A DNA stretch of 64,000 bases, from assembly GCF_008364625.2 (NCBI RefSeq), contig NZ_CP126604.1:4278001-4342000 (forward strand), given 5' to 3'. Positions 1 to 11,400 of this stretch are shown here, in pieces (the first letter of the stretch is position 1; every line of letters starts with the position of its first letter). The position numbers and the translations under genes were made by a program. The notes beneath the pieces were generated by a model. The model searched no databases. It saw only the letters and a list, made by a program, of their open reading frames with translations, and had not been told where the DNA came from. The stretch comes from Enterobacter dykesii. GTDB taxonomy: Bacteria; Pseudomonadota; Gammaproteobacteria; Enterobacterales; Enterobacteriaceae.

Positions 1-1117
1 CCACGCCAATCAGCGGACCCAGATCGGCCAGGCGCAGCTGACGGGACTCCACATCCCCTTCCAGTTTCGGGCGCGGTTTTCCGGTGGTGTAGGTCAGCGT
101 GCCGTGGATATCGCTGTCGCCGATCCGGCCGTTGAAATCCCGGTAGTCAAAAACGGACGCTTTTTCAGTATCGATTTTGGCGACCAGATGCCCGTCCGTT
201 TCGAACGGCGGGGTATCCGGTAGCAGCACGCCGGTCAGTTCATACAGCTCGCCCAGCGAATCGCCTGCAAATTTAAGCTGAAGGTCGACGCCCCCCATAT
301 TCATCGGGTCGTTGACCGTGCCCACGAACGCCACGCGGGTGTTACCGGAACGGAAGTCCGCCTGCACCGGGAACGGCGTGCCTTCGCTCCGAAGCGCCAG
401 CATGCCGCCGATTTTCCCTTTACCGCTGAGAGGCTGATCGTTATATCGTCCTTTTGCCGTCAGGCCGAAGACATAGTCACCCACGCTTGCCGCGTCACCT
501 TTCGCTTTCCTGCCCGTGACCTCGCTAAACGGCAGCGGTTTGCCCAGCGGATCGACCAGGATCTCCACGTCCGCCTTGCTGACCTTATCGTCGATGGCGA
601 TCCGCCCGCGATCGAAAAGAATATTGTCGAGACGGAATGACCAGGAAGAAGGCTGGGCATTCGGATCTTTTTCGCTGTCGCTGGCAAGGTTAAACGTCCA
701 GTTGTTGTTTTTTTCTGAAAGTCGGATCAGACGCGCATCGGGCTGCTGAAGTTTGATCCACGGCAGATAGACCGTTTTGGTGAGGAGCGCTAACGGAGCC
801 AGCGTGGCTTCAACCCGCGGCAGGTGGATCATGGTGACGTCCGGGATATCCGGCGGGTTGCCGAGAATGATGTCGTCGGCATGGACGTGTGGCCAGGGGA
901 TCCAGCTTCGCCAGCCTGGCTCCTCTTTCTGACGCTCCCACACCACCCCTAAATCACCGCGTATGGCGAAGGGGCGGTTCAGTTCGGTTGAGACTTTCTG
1001 GTTGATGGTCGGCTTGAGACGGTTCCAGTCAAACGTCGCAATAATGATGGCTACGACCACGATCAACAACAAGAAAATCCCTGCTGTCCAGGAGATTACC
1101 CTGGTTGTTCTCGTCAT
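1..1117 (-). CDS. yhjG: AsmA-family protein YhjG, 3' part beyond the window
   Basis: Only the first 372 codons are inside the window; the reading frame is open to the left edge. The ATG at 1117-1115 follows an AAAGGGGA ribosome site. The protein begins with one hydrophobic segment (about residues 9-27, rich in I, L and V) followed by the AsmA-type FDWNRLKP start of a large periplasmic domain. The family is anchored in the inner membrane and is linked to phospholipid transport towards the outer membrane; the specific role of YhjG is not established. It lies 65 bp downstream of pdeH on the same strand, the order seen in E. coli, so co-transcription is possible. The family assignment is firm, the function is not. 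Confidence 0.9.
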   Translation of the reverse strand, partial: MTRTTRVISWTAGIFLLLIVVVAIIIATFDWNRLKPTINQKVSTELNRPFAIRGDLGVVWERQKEEPGWRSWIPWPHVHADDIILGNPPDIPDVTMIHLPRVEATLAPLALLTKTVYLPWIKLQQPDARLIRLSEKNNNWTFNLASDSEKDPNAQPSSWSFRLDNILFDRGRIAIDDKVSKADVEILVDPLGKPLPFSEVTGRKAKGDAASVGDYVFGLTAKGRYNDQPLSGKGKIGGMLALRSEGTPFPVQADFRSGNTRVAFVGTVNDPMNMGGVDLQLKFAGDSLGELYELTGVLLPDTPPFETDGHLVAKIDTEKASVFDYRDFNGRIGDSDIHGTLTYTTGKPRPKLEGDVESRQLRLADLGPLIGV

Positions 1118-1182
1118 TTTTATCCCCTTTCCTGATGACCTGTCCTGTAAAACTATAGTCCAGACAAAGGGAAGCGGGCTTA

Positions 1183-1956
1183 TCAGAGGGTCATTATCAC
1201 GCTATCGAGGCGATCCATGGGTACCGGGCGGGAGAGATAATAGCCTTGCGCCGCCGCTGCGGGAGAGTTTTGCACATCACGCCACTCTTCCAGTGTTTCC
1301 ACACCTTCAACAATCACGCCCTGGCAATAGCGGTTCATCAGCTGTAATAGCAGCGTAAACAGATTCCGCCCTTCCGGGGTTTGACGCAGCATAATGAACA
1401 GGTCGCGGGCCACTTTAATGTAGTCGTAGCGCACTTCACTCAGGGCGGAGAAGTTCGCCATGCCGGTGCCAAAGTCATCCAGCCACAGCGGGCCGTATTC
1501 GCATATCGACGCAAACGAGGAATCCTGCGGCAGGCGGACATGCTCCACCAGCTCAAAGCGCATCCACGGAAGAGTGGCGATCAGCTCCTGCAATTTTGCG
1601 TTCTGACGCAGCGCCAGCAGGGTTGGACCATCGACGTTCACCGAGGCGAGGATATCGTGCTGTTCGAAAAAGGGCTGCTTCGTCGCCAGCATACGAAGCT
1701 GCTCTTCCAGCACGTCCAGACGCTGGCGAACGGCAACTTCGGCAAAATAGCGATCCGGCGGGATGCGCTGAGTAGGGTTTGTGGGGTGCGTAACGACGGT
1801 TAATATTTCAATTGCCATCAGTCGACCATCTGTTCGGTAAATCGGCTGATAGGTGTACGCACGCTCACATTGCAGCCAGTAGCGATGCTCCTGCAAGTTC
1901 TCAATACTTGCCTCAGGCGTAGTGCTCAGCCGCTGGATAACCTGCTCTGACTTCAT
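1183..1956 (-). CDS. pdeH: Cyclic di-GMP phosphodiesterase PdeH (YhjH)
   Basis: A stand-alone EAL domain of 257 residues with no membrane or sensory segment, so a cytosolic enzyme that hydrolyses c-di-GMP to pGpG. The catalytic set is present: EIL at 50-52 in place of EAL, N107, ELVEH at 135-139, the metal-binding DDFGTG at 160-165, K181 and EGVE at 217-220. In E. coli this is the main phosphodiesterase of the flagellar regulon; it keeps c-di-GMP low so that YcgR does not brake the motor and cellulose synthesis stays off. The sigma-28 promoter directly upstream supports the same regulation here. It sits beside the cellulose locus, which makes it the natural antagonist of BcsA and BcsE activation. 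Confidence 0.96.
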   Translation of the reverse strand: MKSEQVIQRLSTTPEASIENLQEHRYWLQCERAYTYQPIYRTDGRLMAIEILTVVTHPTNPTQRIPPDRYFAEVAVRQRLDVLEEQLRMLATKQPFFEQHDILASVNVDGPTLLALRQNAKLQELIATLPWMRFELVEHVRLPQDSSFASICEYGPLWLDDFGTGMANFSALSEVRYDYIKVARDLFIMLRQTPEGRNLFTLLLQLMNRYCQGVIVEGVETLEEWRDVQNSPAAAAQGYYLSRPVPMDRLDSVIMTL

Positions 1957-2003
1957 TTCAGATGTCCTGTTGTTGGGATAGCCTTTCTGGACTCGTCACA
2001 GGA

Positions 2004-2030
2004 TTATCGGCGCGACAATTGAGAACTTTA
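2004..2030 (-). promoter_or_regulatory. Sigma-28 (FliA) promoter of pdeH
   Basis: Read on the minus strand, TAAAGTTC at 2030-2023 and GCCGATAA at 2011-2004 are separated by exactly 11 bases. This matches the flagellar sigma factor consensus (TAAAGTTT, 11 bases, GCCGATAA) at 15 of 16 positions. It lies about 50 bp upstream of the pdeH start. This places pdeH in flagellar class 3, as known for E. coli. Confidence 0.93.
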
Positions 2031-2101
2031 TGTTCAATTCACCGGGAAAATGAAATTAAGATGACAGAAATGCGCGGTAACACGCGCTGGCTCAAATAAA
2101 A

Positions 2102-2121
2102 TAATGGAACGTTGTTTTAAT
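2102..2121 (+). promoter_or_regulatory. Candidate KdgR operator upstream of kdgK
   Basis: The stretch TAATGGAACGTTGTTTTAAT is an imperfect palindrome resembling the KdgR box (roughly AATGAAAC-N-TGTTTCATT). KdgR is the IclR-family repressor of 2-keto-3-deoxygluconate genes and kdgK is one of its known targets. It lies 65 bp before the kdgK start. The match is visible but not perfect. Confidence 0.55.
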
Positions 2122-2185
2122 ATAGTTGACCGGTTAATTCACTCAGCGCACACTGCTGATAATTCTTCTGTTCAGGTTAACGATT

Positions 2186-3115
2186 ATGTCCAAAAAAATT
2201 GCCGTGATTGGCGAATGCATGATTGAGCTGTCGCAAAAAGGCGCGGAAGTCAGCCGCGGATTTGGTGGCGATACGTTAAACACCTCGGTTTACATTGCCC
2301 GTCAGGTTGCACCTGAGGCGCTCACCGTGAACTACGTGACCGCCCTGGGCACGGACAGCTTCAGCCAGCAAATGCTGGAGGCCTGGCAGAGTGAACATGT
2401 TGAAACGTCGCTGATTCAGCGTATGGAGAACCGCCTCCCGGGGCTTTATTACATCGAAACCGACAGCACCGGCGAACGCACGTTTTATTACTGGCGTAAC
2501 GAGGCTGCGGCCAAATTCTGGCTGGAGAGCGACGCGGCCGCGGCCATCTGCGAAGAGCTGGCGACCTTTGACTACCTCTATCTGAGCGGGATTAGCCTGG
2601 CGATTTTAAGCCCCACCAGCCGTGAAAAGCTGCTCTCGCTTCTGCGCGAATGCCGGGCAAACGGCGGCAAGGTTATTTTCGATAACAACTACCGCCCGCG
2701 CCTGTGGACCAGCCGCGAAGAGACGCAGCAGGTCTACCAACAGATGCTGCAGTGCACCGATATCGCCTTCCTGACGCTCGACGATGAAGACGCCCTGTGG
2801 GGTGAGAAACCGGTAGAGGACGTGATTGCACGCACGCAGGCGGCAGGCGTGAGCGAAGTGGTGATTAAGCGTGGTGCAGATTCGTGCCTGGTCGCGGTGG
2901 CGGGCGAAGCGCTGGTTGACGTTCCGGCAGTGAAGCTTGCCAAAGAGAAAGTGATTGATACCACGGCGGCCGGTGATTCATTCAGCGCGGGTTATCTGGC
3001 GGTACGTCTGACGGGTGGAACGCCGGAAGCGGCGGCACAGCGTGGGCACCTGACGGCCAGCACGGTGATTCAGTATCGCGGGGCGATTATTCCGCGCGAG
3101 GCGATGCCTGTTTAA
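2186..3115 (+). CDS. kdgK: 2-dehydro-3-deoxygluconokinase
   Basis: A cytosolic sugar kinase of the PfkB/ribokinase family, 309 residues, the same length as E. coli KdgK. It phosphorylates 2-keto-3-deoxygluconate to KDPG, which enters the Entner-Doudoroff route; the substrate comes from pectin or hexuronate breakdown. Visible features are the N-terminal GECMIELS and GFGGDTLNTS substrate region and the C-terminal DTTAAGDSFSAGYL motif, whose GAGD-like core (here AAGD) carries the catalytic aspartate. It is transcribed alone, divergent from pdeH, and its 3' end meets the convergent yhjJ across a short palindromic hairpin. A candidate KdgR box lies upstream. Confidence 0.97.
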   Translation: MSKKIAVIGECMIELSQKGAEVSRGFGGDTLNTSVYIARQVAPEALTVNYVTALGTDSFSQQMLEAWQSEHVETSLIQRMENRLPGLYYIETDSTGERTFYYWRNEAAAKFWLESDAAAAICEELATFDYLYLSGISLAILSPTSREKLLSLLRECRANGGKVIFDNNYRPRLWTSREETQQVYQQMLQCTDIAFLTLDDEDALWGEKPVEDVIARTQAAGVSEVVIKRGADSCLVAVAGEALVDVPAVKLAKEKVIDTTAAGDSFSAGYLAVRLTGGTPEAAAQRGHLTASTVIQYRGAIIPREAMPV

Positions 3116-3133
3116 GGAGGGTGCGGGCTGATG

Positions 3134-3166
3134 CCCTCACCTTAACCCTCTCCCACAGGGAGAGGG
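3134..3166. repeat. Short dispersed palindrome, copy 1 (kdgK/yhjJ convergent junction)
   Basis: A perfect 9-bp stem CCCTCTCCC/GGGAGAGGG (3146-3166) with a 3-base ACA loop, preceded by CCCTCACCTTAA. It lies between the stops of kdgK (plus) and yhjJ (minus). The same core recurs at 62628-62660 with nearly the same flank, and as a variant at 22657-22683. It probably acts as a two-way 3'-end hairpin. Confidence 0.8.
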
Positions 3167-3178
3167 AACGTTTAAGCA

Positions 3179-4672
3179 TTACTGCCCCTGCGGAATATCC
3201 GTCGCGTCCGGATGTAAATCATCAGCCGTGGCGGCCTGCGCGGGCTGCGGCGCGGTAGCCATAATGGAATCCCAGGTCTTCTGAAGTTCCTTCATGTCAT
3301 ATTCCGGCTCGCCCTTCGGCTGCAGGAGGATCAACGCCATCTCCTGCGACAGCTGCTGACGGAGGTCCTGATTGAGCATATCGACGGTCAGACCGTTCAG
3401 GAAGTCCTGACGAAGCTTCTGGTACTGTTCCGGCGCAATGTCCACCACCTGATTCTGCAGGGAACGAATACGCTGGCTGATCAGAATGTCGGTATCGGCG
3501 CGAGCGTAGGTCGCAAACAGCTTCTGCAGCTCGAGTTTTTTCTGCGCCACGAGAGCGTTGAATTCCTCTTCGGAAAGCCCTTCTTTACGCACTTTTGCCA
3601 GCTCTTTTGCGACCACGCCCAGATTGGCATTCAGCTTATCGCCCGGCGATTCAACGTTGATGGCACACTGCGCACGCTGGAACAGCACGCGGCAGTCAAA
3701 GCCAAGACCGATATTCTTCACGTTGTTCTTGCTCAGCGTCTGCTGAACGTGCCAGAACAGCGCTTCACGCGCCAGATCGGCACGCCAGTAGCGCAACATC
3801 GCCGCGGACTCGCGGATGGGCTGCCAGGCGTTATCCCACATGACGGAGAGGCGATCCTGACGCACGGCGTCCGTCATAATGCTGACAGGCTCTGCACGCA
3901 GCGGAGAGAGCGTCGGGACAGGGGCTGGCGTTTCACGCTTGCCTTTCAAATCACCAAACGCTTTGTTGATCTGCTCCACCACCGCGCGGCTGTCCACGTT
4001 ACCCACCACGATCAGCGTCATCGCATCCGGGGTGTACCACTTCTGGTAGAACGATTTGACCTGTTCGGCATCCACCGGCTGTTTCAGCGGTTCGGCCGGG
4101 TCATGTCCCAGTAGCGTCGAGCCCTTCAGGCGGTAACGCCACCAGCCCTCTTTGGTATCCCCGGGCCAGGTCGCCACCATGTCGCTGTTGCTCAACGCAT
4201 AGTTGACGGTGTCCGGCGTAATCGCCAGATTGCCAGAGGCATCGGAGAGATACGTAAGCGCTTCTTTAAGCAGATCGTTACGGTTATTAGGCAGGCTCAG
4301 GTTAAACATGGTGTAGTCATACGAGACCACAGCCGGAGGAAGTGGGCGTTTCGGATCGATGGCCTGCTGCCAAAGCGAACGCACCTGAACCGCTTGCAGG
4401 CTGCCGCTCTGCGTGAGCGCCAGCCGGGGAATAAAATGGCTAAAACCGGTTTGCTGGGTGCTTTCCGTGAGGGAACCGGTATTAATGGACAGACGGATTT
4501 CTACACGGTCACTGGGACGTTGCGGCGTGGCTAACACCTGCCACTGAAAACCGTTCGCTAAGGTCCCTTGTTGCCAGGCCGGGTCTGGCTGGAGCGCATC
4601 TGCCTGCACATAACTGGCTGCTGCCATCATCAGCAAACCGCCGGTTAAGAGTCGAATTTTTGTGCCCTGCAT
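3179..4672 (-). CDS. yhjJ: M16-family peptidase-like periplasmic protein YhjJ
   Basis: 497 residues with a cleavable signal peptide (KIRLLTGGLLMMAAASYVQADA, cleavage near residue 24), so a periplasmic protein. The fold is that of the pitrilysin/insulinase M16 family, with the N-terminal beta-alpha domain followed by a second inactive-type domain. The zinc site HxxEH of active M16 enzymes is not intact: the equivalent stretch near residue 80 reads HFIPRLA. The protein may therefore not be a peptidase. This is also the state of E. coli YhjJ, whose function is unknown. It is transcribed separately between kdgK and dctA. Family call firm; function open. Confidence 0.9.
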   Translation of the reverse strand: MQGTKIRLLTGGLLMMAAASYVQADALQPDPAWQQGTLANGFQWQVLATPQRPSDRVEIRLSINTGSLTESTQQTGFSHFIPRLALTQSGSLQAVQVRSLWQQAIDPKRPLPPAVVSYDYTMFNLSLPNNRNDLLKEALTYLSDASGNLAITPDTVNYALSNSDMVATWPGDTKEGWWRYRLKGSTLLGHDPAEPLKQPVDAEQVKSFYQKWYTPDAMTLIVVGNVDSRAVVEQINKAFGDLKGKRETPAPVPTLSPLRAEPVSIMTDAVRQDRLSVMWDNAWQPIRESAAMLRYWRADLAREALFWHVQQTLSKNNVKNIGLGFDCRVLFQRAQCAINVESPGDKLNANLGVVAKELAKVRKEGLSEEEFNALVAQKKLELQKLFATYARADTDILISQRIRSLQNQVVDIAPEQYQKLRQDFLNGLTVDMLNQDLRQQLSQEMALILLQPKGEPEYDMKELQKTWDSIMATAPQPAQAATADDLHPDATDIPQGQ

Positions 4673-4857
4673 GTGAACCCCTGATCAACATTCCTGGTTA
4701 AAAAGAGTGTTTCGCGACGCGCTTCACTCTTAAAGATGACGATGAAAACACGTCGATTAGACCGCGCGTTCGGCAAAACGTCACGGTCCGAAGTGAAATA
4801 TACCCAAAAAAAATCTTGTCGAATTATGACAGGTACGAACAGTTATTATGCGCAGGA

Positions 4858-4885
4858 GCCCGCATCCCGACAAGGGAATACGGGC
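4858..4885 (-). terminator. Hairpin downstream of dctA
   Basis: An imperfect inverted repeat, GCCCGCATCCC against GGGAATACGGGC with a 5-base loop, sits 14 bp past the dctA stop. No U-run follows on the minus strand, so it could be an mRNA-stabilising 3' hairpin rather than an intrinsic terminator. Confidence 0.4.
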
Positions 4886-4898
4886 ATTTGTGACAAGA

Positions 4899-6224
<1,326 letters not shown>

Positions 6225-6344
6225 TTATGGTTAACCTGCGGCTTTAAAATAACACCCACATAACAGGACAGAAATAAACTCAGTTCAAATTTGAAACACA
6301 AATGTTAAGAACTTTGAGCTGGCTCGCACAAGCCAGCAACAAAA

Positions 6345-8351
6345 TTACACTTTTGCGTTATTGTCAGCACCAGAAAGGTATCGTTCTTCAAAGACATCCG
6401 AAGGTACAGCAGGGGCAAAAAGGAAGCCTTGTCCGCTCTCCACGCCCGCCTCTGCCAGCCAGGCGCGTTGCGCTTCAGTTTCAATTCCCTCGGCAATAAG
6501 ATGCAGGTTGAGGCTGCGCGCCATCTGGATAATCGCCTGCACCATGCTGCTGTCGCCCGGCAGACCGTCGACAAACGCTTTATCAATTTTGAGCACATCC
6601 ACCGGAAGGGTTTTCATGTGCTGAAGCTGACGCAGCCCGGCGTATCCCATGCCGAAATCGTCAAGCGCAATGCGGATGCCGGCATTACGCAGCGGTTTCA
6701 GGATCGCGACCGCCTGATTAGGGTCGTCGATGCGTCGGCTCTCCGTCACTTCCAGAGTTAACGTATCAGGCTTGATTCGGTAACGATGGATCAGCTCCAG
6801 CATCTCTGAAACCATGGTTGGATGCATAAGCTGCAGGGCAGACAAATTGACCGACAGCGGCAGCGTCACGCCGCGCTCCTGCCAGGCGGCAAGCTGACGA
6901 CAGGACTCCTCCAGCACCCAGTAGCCGACGGTAACCATCAGGCCGCAGTATTCAATGCGCTCAATCAGCCCTTCCGGCAGCTCCCATGAACCATCCGGCT
7001 GCTGCACGCGCAGCAGTGCCTCGGCGCTTTTCACTTCTCCCGTCAGCAAATTCACCTGCGGCTGTAGCCAGAGGGCAAACTGGCGGTTATCCAGTGCGGT
7101 CAGGATGTCGCTCTCTTCCGTCAGACGCTGCTGCGCCTTTTCCATCTCTTCTGGCGCAAAGAACTGGATCTGATTTTTGCCTTTGCGCCGGGCGGTGAAC
7201 GCCGCCGAGAACGCGCGATGATAAAGCTGCTCTGCCGTTAAATCGCCATAGTACATCGCAATACCGATACTGGCGCTTGGACGCAGTTGGATACCCTGAA
7301 TGGGCAACCGCTCATTAATGACAGTGAGTACTTGCTGACCTAACGTGATCGCATGCCAGGGTTCTTTTACGCCGTTGGCAATCACCACCAGGTCGTAACC
7401 GCTGACCTGAGTCAGCACCATGCGCGGGGCAAGGACAGATTTGATCTTTTCCACCAGAGTCAGCAGCAGCATTTCGCGCTGGCTCTCCTTGAGCACGCCA
7501 GCCGTGTCCTGCAGGGTTTCGCAGGCGATAACCATCAGCGCCGTGGTTTGCTGGCGCTCAACGGTTTGCTCCAGCATCGCCATCAGGAAGGCTTTATTGG
7601 GAAGCTCCGACACCGGGAAGCGCGTGGCGCTGTTGTTTAACTCATCCTGCTGGCGCTGGATGCGCTGCTGGTTGAGGTTGTAGCTGCGCACCAGCATGCC
7701 TATCTCATCGTCATGATGCAGACGCGGGAGCTCAAGCTGATGTCCCATCTGATCCTGCGGCGCAAGCGTATTCAGCTCGCGGGCGATACGGCGCAGCGGA
7801 TGAACAATCAGCCGGTTAATGCACCAGGTGAGCGCCACGCTGAGAATAAGCGTCATAAGTAAGCAAGTGGTCACTAACGTAACCACCCAACTCATGACGA
7901 ATTTATACATCCGGTAGGAGTCCGCCTGTAATACCAGATAGGCCAGCGGCTGCGGATTGGCAGGGCGTTCAAGCGAATATACGGGCAGTGAAATCTGCAC
8001 CGGAAGTTCAAACAGGCGCATCACCATCATCGGGACGGGACGCTCCGGGATAAAGCTCATCCGCAGCGCCTGAAACTGGTTGGGCAAGACCACATCGGCG
8101 CGGCTAACGACGCCGGCAGGCTGAATGCGTTTTAAAATGGTTTCCGCTTCGGGAATATCCCCTTTCAGGATAGAGGCAGAGAGCGGGCCGCGCACCGAGC
8201 GCGCGATACTTTCTAACTGCGAAGCCGTGTTATAGCGATTCTGCTGTACGGAATGAAACAGCAAAATTACGCAGAAGAGCAGTACAAACAGCATGGTGAC
8301 GGCAGAAACCATCGCCATCTGTTTGATTGTTAAGGAACGGCTGACACGCAA
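6345..8351 (-). CDS. pdeK: Membrane-bound HAMP-GGDEF-EAL protein PdeK (YhjK)
   Basis: Two membrane segments (about residues 15-38 and 155-180) bracket a periplasmic sensor loop, followed by a HAMP linker, a degenerate GGDEF domain and a C-terminal EAL domain. The GGDEF signature is replaced by SGYDL, so cyclase activity is unlikely. The EAL domain keeps [20 protein letters not shown] and AEGIET, so it should be a c-di-GMP phosphodiesterase. The best start is a TTG at 8351-8349: GGAGAG lies 6-7 bases upstream and the start aligns with the [10 protein letters not shown] beginning of the E. coli protein; the longer frame to 8366 lacks a ribosome site. It lies next to bcsC in the same direction. 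The product has 668 residues. Confidence 0.92.
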   Translation of the reverse strand: MRVSRSLTIKQMAMVSAVTMLFVLLFCVILLFHSVQQNRYNTASQLESIARSVRGPLSASILKGDIPEAETILKRIQPAGVVSRADVVLPNQFQALRMSFIPERPVPMMVMRLFELPVQISLPVYSLERPANPQPLAYLVLQADSYRMYKFVMSWVVTLVTTCLLMTLILSVALTWCINRLIVHPLRRIARELNTLAPQDQMGHQLELPRLHHDDEIGMLVRSYNLNQQRIQRQQDELNNSATRFPVSELPNKAFLMAMLEQTVERQQTTALMVIACETLQDTAGVLKESQREMLLLTLVEKIKSVLAPRMVLTQVSGYDLVVIANGVKEPWHAITLGQQVLTVINERLPIQGIQLRPSASIGIAMYYGDLTAEQLYHRAFSAAFTARRKGKNQIQFFAPEEMEKAQQRLTEESDILTALDNRQFALWLQPQVNLLTGEVKSAEALLRVQQPDGSWELPEGLIERIEYCGLMVTVGYWVLEESCRQLAAWQERGVTLPLSVNLSALQLMHPTMVSEMLELIHRYRIKPDTLTLEVTESRRIDDPNQAVAILKPLRNAGIRIALDDFGMGYAGLRQLQHMKTLPVDVLKIDKAFVDGLPGDSSMVQAIIQMARSLNLHLIAEGIETEAQRAWLAEAGVESGQGFLFAPAVPSDVFEERYLSGADNNAKV

Positions 8352-8470
8352 AATGACTCTCCACAAAACTCGAAGCGCAGGGCGCGCCAGGGTGTAAACC
8401 TGGCGCGCCTGAGTATACCCGATTGCCGCGCTATTAAGAGAGACTTACAAATGGATTAAGGAAAATCCGA

Positions 8471-11400
8471 TTACCAGTCCGCGTAAGGGATGAGCGGCTG
8501 CGGCGGTAAGTCCATATCGCCCTGCCAGCCTGCAGCAGAGTAACGCACATAGATCAGCGCATGGCTTGGGGTATAGTCTTTCGCCTCCTGAATATCCACG
8601 CCCATGCCCACAAACCAGTTGGACGTGACGCGGCGTTCGATAATGGCCCGCGCGGTATAACCCGTGCCTGAGGAGCTGCTGCCGGTTTCCATCGCGCCCC
8701 GGTCGGTATAGCGGTCTGGCTCATCGGTCGGGATCAGATTCTGAATCGGGTAGCGCAGCTCGTCTTTGGTTTTGGAATGAGACCAGGAGACCGAGCCACC
8801 CAGCTCCCAGGACCAGTTCTCCGTGCGTTTACGCCAGGTTACCGGCAGTGCGAAGGAGACATACTCCTGCGGGCTGTAGTAGCCGCCCTGACCCAGGGTA
8901 TAACCGCTCAGGTCTTTGTCGTAGTGCCAGAGCATATTGGAAACGCCGACCGTCAGGCGCTCATTGTTTTTATTAATGAGCTTGTAGTAGTAACCCGTCA
9001 TCCAGCGGACGCGCCAGTTATCTTCCACATTTTTACCCGTCAGCGTTTCCGCGTTCAGGCTTGACCAGACGCCGTTCGCTTCCCCTTTGTCATAGCTCAT
9101 GCTTACGCCGCCACCGGTGGCACGTACGCCGCCCCAGGTGGTGCCGGTGTTAGTATCTTTTTGCCCGGCGAACGCCAGCAGGGAGCTGGAGATTGGGCGG
9201 CGATGGGCGTTAACGGTATAGCCGATGGGGCCCAGATCGCTGCTGTAGCTGATACCGCCCACCACGTCGACGACGTCAAAGCCCATTGGCGTAGTGCCAA
9301 TATCCATCGCCCAGGTTTTATTCTGCCAGCCGACGGCAACGCTTGCGCCATTGTCGGACTGATGGGTGTTGCCGCTACACGGCGTTTCGTAGCAGGTCCC
9401 CCATTTTGGATCGTAAGTCCCGTTATTGTTATCAAATGAACCGGCGTCCATGTTGACCAGATCGCTTCTGAAGAACATGCGCCCGTCAGACAACGGGGCA
9501 TCCACCTGCAGCATGGTGGTGTGCGCTTTCAGGTCCGAATAACCGCCCGTGCCGCTGGAGCCCCAGTAATCGTGCTGCAGCGTGACGTTAACATCCTGCT
9601 GACGGTACAAGTCACCGGCATCACTGCGCACGCCGCGCTTCAGCCAGTCGTCTTTTTCATCATTTCGCGTCAGCCGGGTGAAGCTGTCGTTGTCGGCCGG
9701 ACGGGTCGTCGTGACGCCGGACGACACCATCGCGTCTTTATAGGTTTCCAGCGCCTGCTGAGGCTGACCGTTTTGCGCCTGGAAACGCGCGGCATCACGT
9801 AACACCAGCGCGTTTTCCATGGAGCCGGGCTGCGATTTAGCCTGCGGAATGATGTTGTTGAAGGTCTGTTCTGCGGCAGCGGAATCGCCCAGACCTGCCT
9901 GCGCCATCGCGATCCGGCGCTGCATGTTGAGCGACAGCGGCTGGCCGTTTTGCGCGGCGGGAAGTTTCGCCAGTTCCGCGCGCGCTGCGTCTTTGTCACC
10001 CTGCGCGCTATAAATCTCGGTCAGGCCGAGGATCGCATCTTCGTTCTGCGGTTCACGCTGCAGGACAGCGCTGTACGTCGTTTTCGCCGACGCCAGATCG
10101 CCACGCTGCTGCGCCCAATCCGCCAGCGTCAGGTCGATGCGGGTGGAGGTCGGCTGCTGACGCAGAAGGTTTTCCGCATCCTGCTCTTTGCCGCTGTCGC
10201 GCAGACGGTTGGCGGTTTCCAGCACCTGGTTGCTTTGCAGACGGTCGGCAAGCTCCTGAATATTGCCGTTCCACTGGCTGCGCGGCAGCGTGCCCAGATG
10301 CGCCAGCGCGGCGCGGTCCTGATCGTTGCCGGAAAGATAGAGCCCGTTGGCGTACACCTGATCCGGGTCGGACGGTTTCTGGCTGGCAAGCTGACGCATC
10401 AGGGTATCCGCCTGGCTGCGCTGACCCGCGCTGTAGAGATCGCGCGAGAGACGATAGGTTATCCACACGTCGCCGAGAGAGAGCGCCAGACGACGACGCT
10501 GGATTTCTGCCGCCTGGGCGTATTTCCCCTGATTCTCCAGCTGTTCGGCCTGAGCGGAGAGCTGCTCGTTGGTCAGGCTGCGTTCAATATCATCAATGCT
10601 CCGGCGCTGGCTGGCGGAGAGAGACTGGATAAACTGCGAGGCCTTCTCCGGGGACTGCGCGCGATAAATATTGGCCAGGCCGCGGACCGCATTGCTGTTG
10701 CCGCTGTCCATACGCAGCGCCTGGCGATAGTAACGCTCCGCCGCGTCGTTATCTTTACGCGCCGCGGCGGCATCGCCCAGCCCCAGCACGGCATAACTGT
10801 CGGTATTGTCGATACTGCGCGCCTGCTGATAGTAACGCTCCGCCTGCGCAGGGTTATTCGCCTTCAGGGCAGCATCGCCCTGCTGGATCAGCAGCCAGTA
10901 ACGGTTAACCTTGAGCAAACTGTCCCATTTACCCCGGTTATCGCTCTGGGGATCGAGGGCAATCGCCTTTTCAAACTGCGCCACCGCGCGAGCGCGGTCG
11001 CCTTTCTGGGAATAAGCCTGGCCGAGGGCACCCACCGCTTCACTGTCGGCATGGTTGGCGCTGACGGCTTTTTGCAGTTCCGCGACCGCCTTACTCCCCT
11101 GCCCGGCATCCACCGCCGCCAGCCCTTCCGCTTTCGCGCGGAACGCCGGGTCAGCGAGCTGTTTTTGCTGTTCTTCGAGCTGGGCACGCGCCGCCGCGAC
11201 GCTATCCCCGTCACTGAATACGCTCAGGTATTTTTGCAGCGCGCTGACGCTGGCGCTGCTGGCAGGCTGGCCTTTGATTTGGTCATACCACATATCAGAC
11301 GCCTGGCTGCGCCCATTGGTCGATTTAGCCATCTCCTGCAATACCGCAAAGCCTTCATCACGGCGTCCGCTCTGGAACAAAAGCTGGGACAGCGTTGCCT

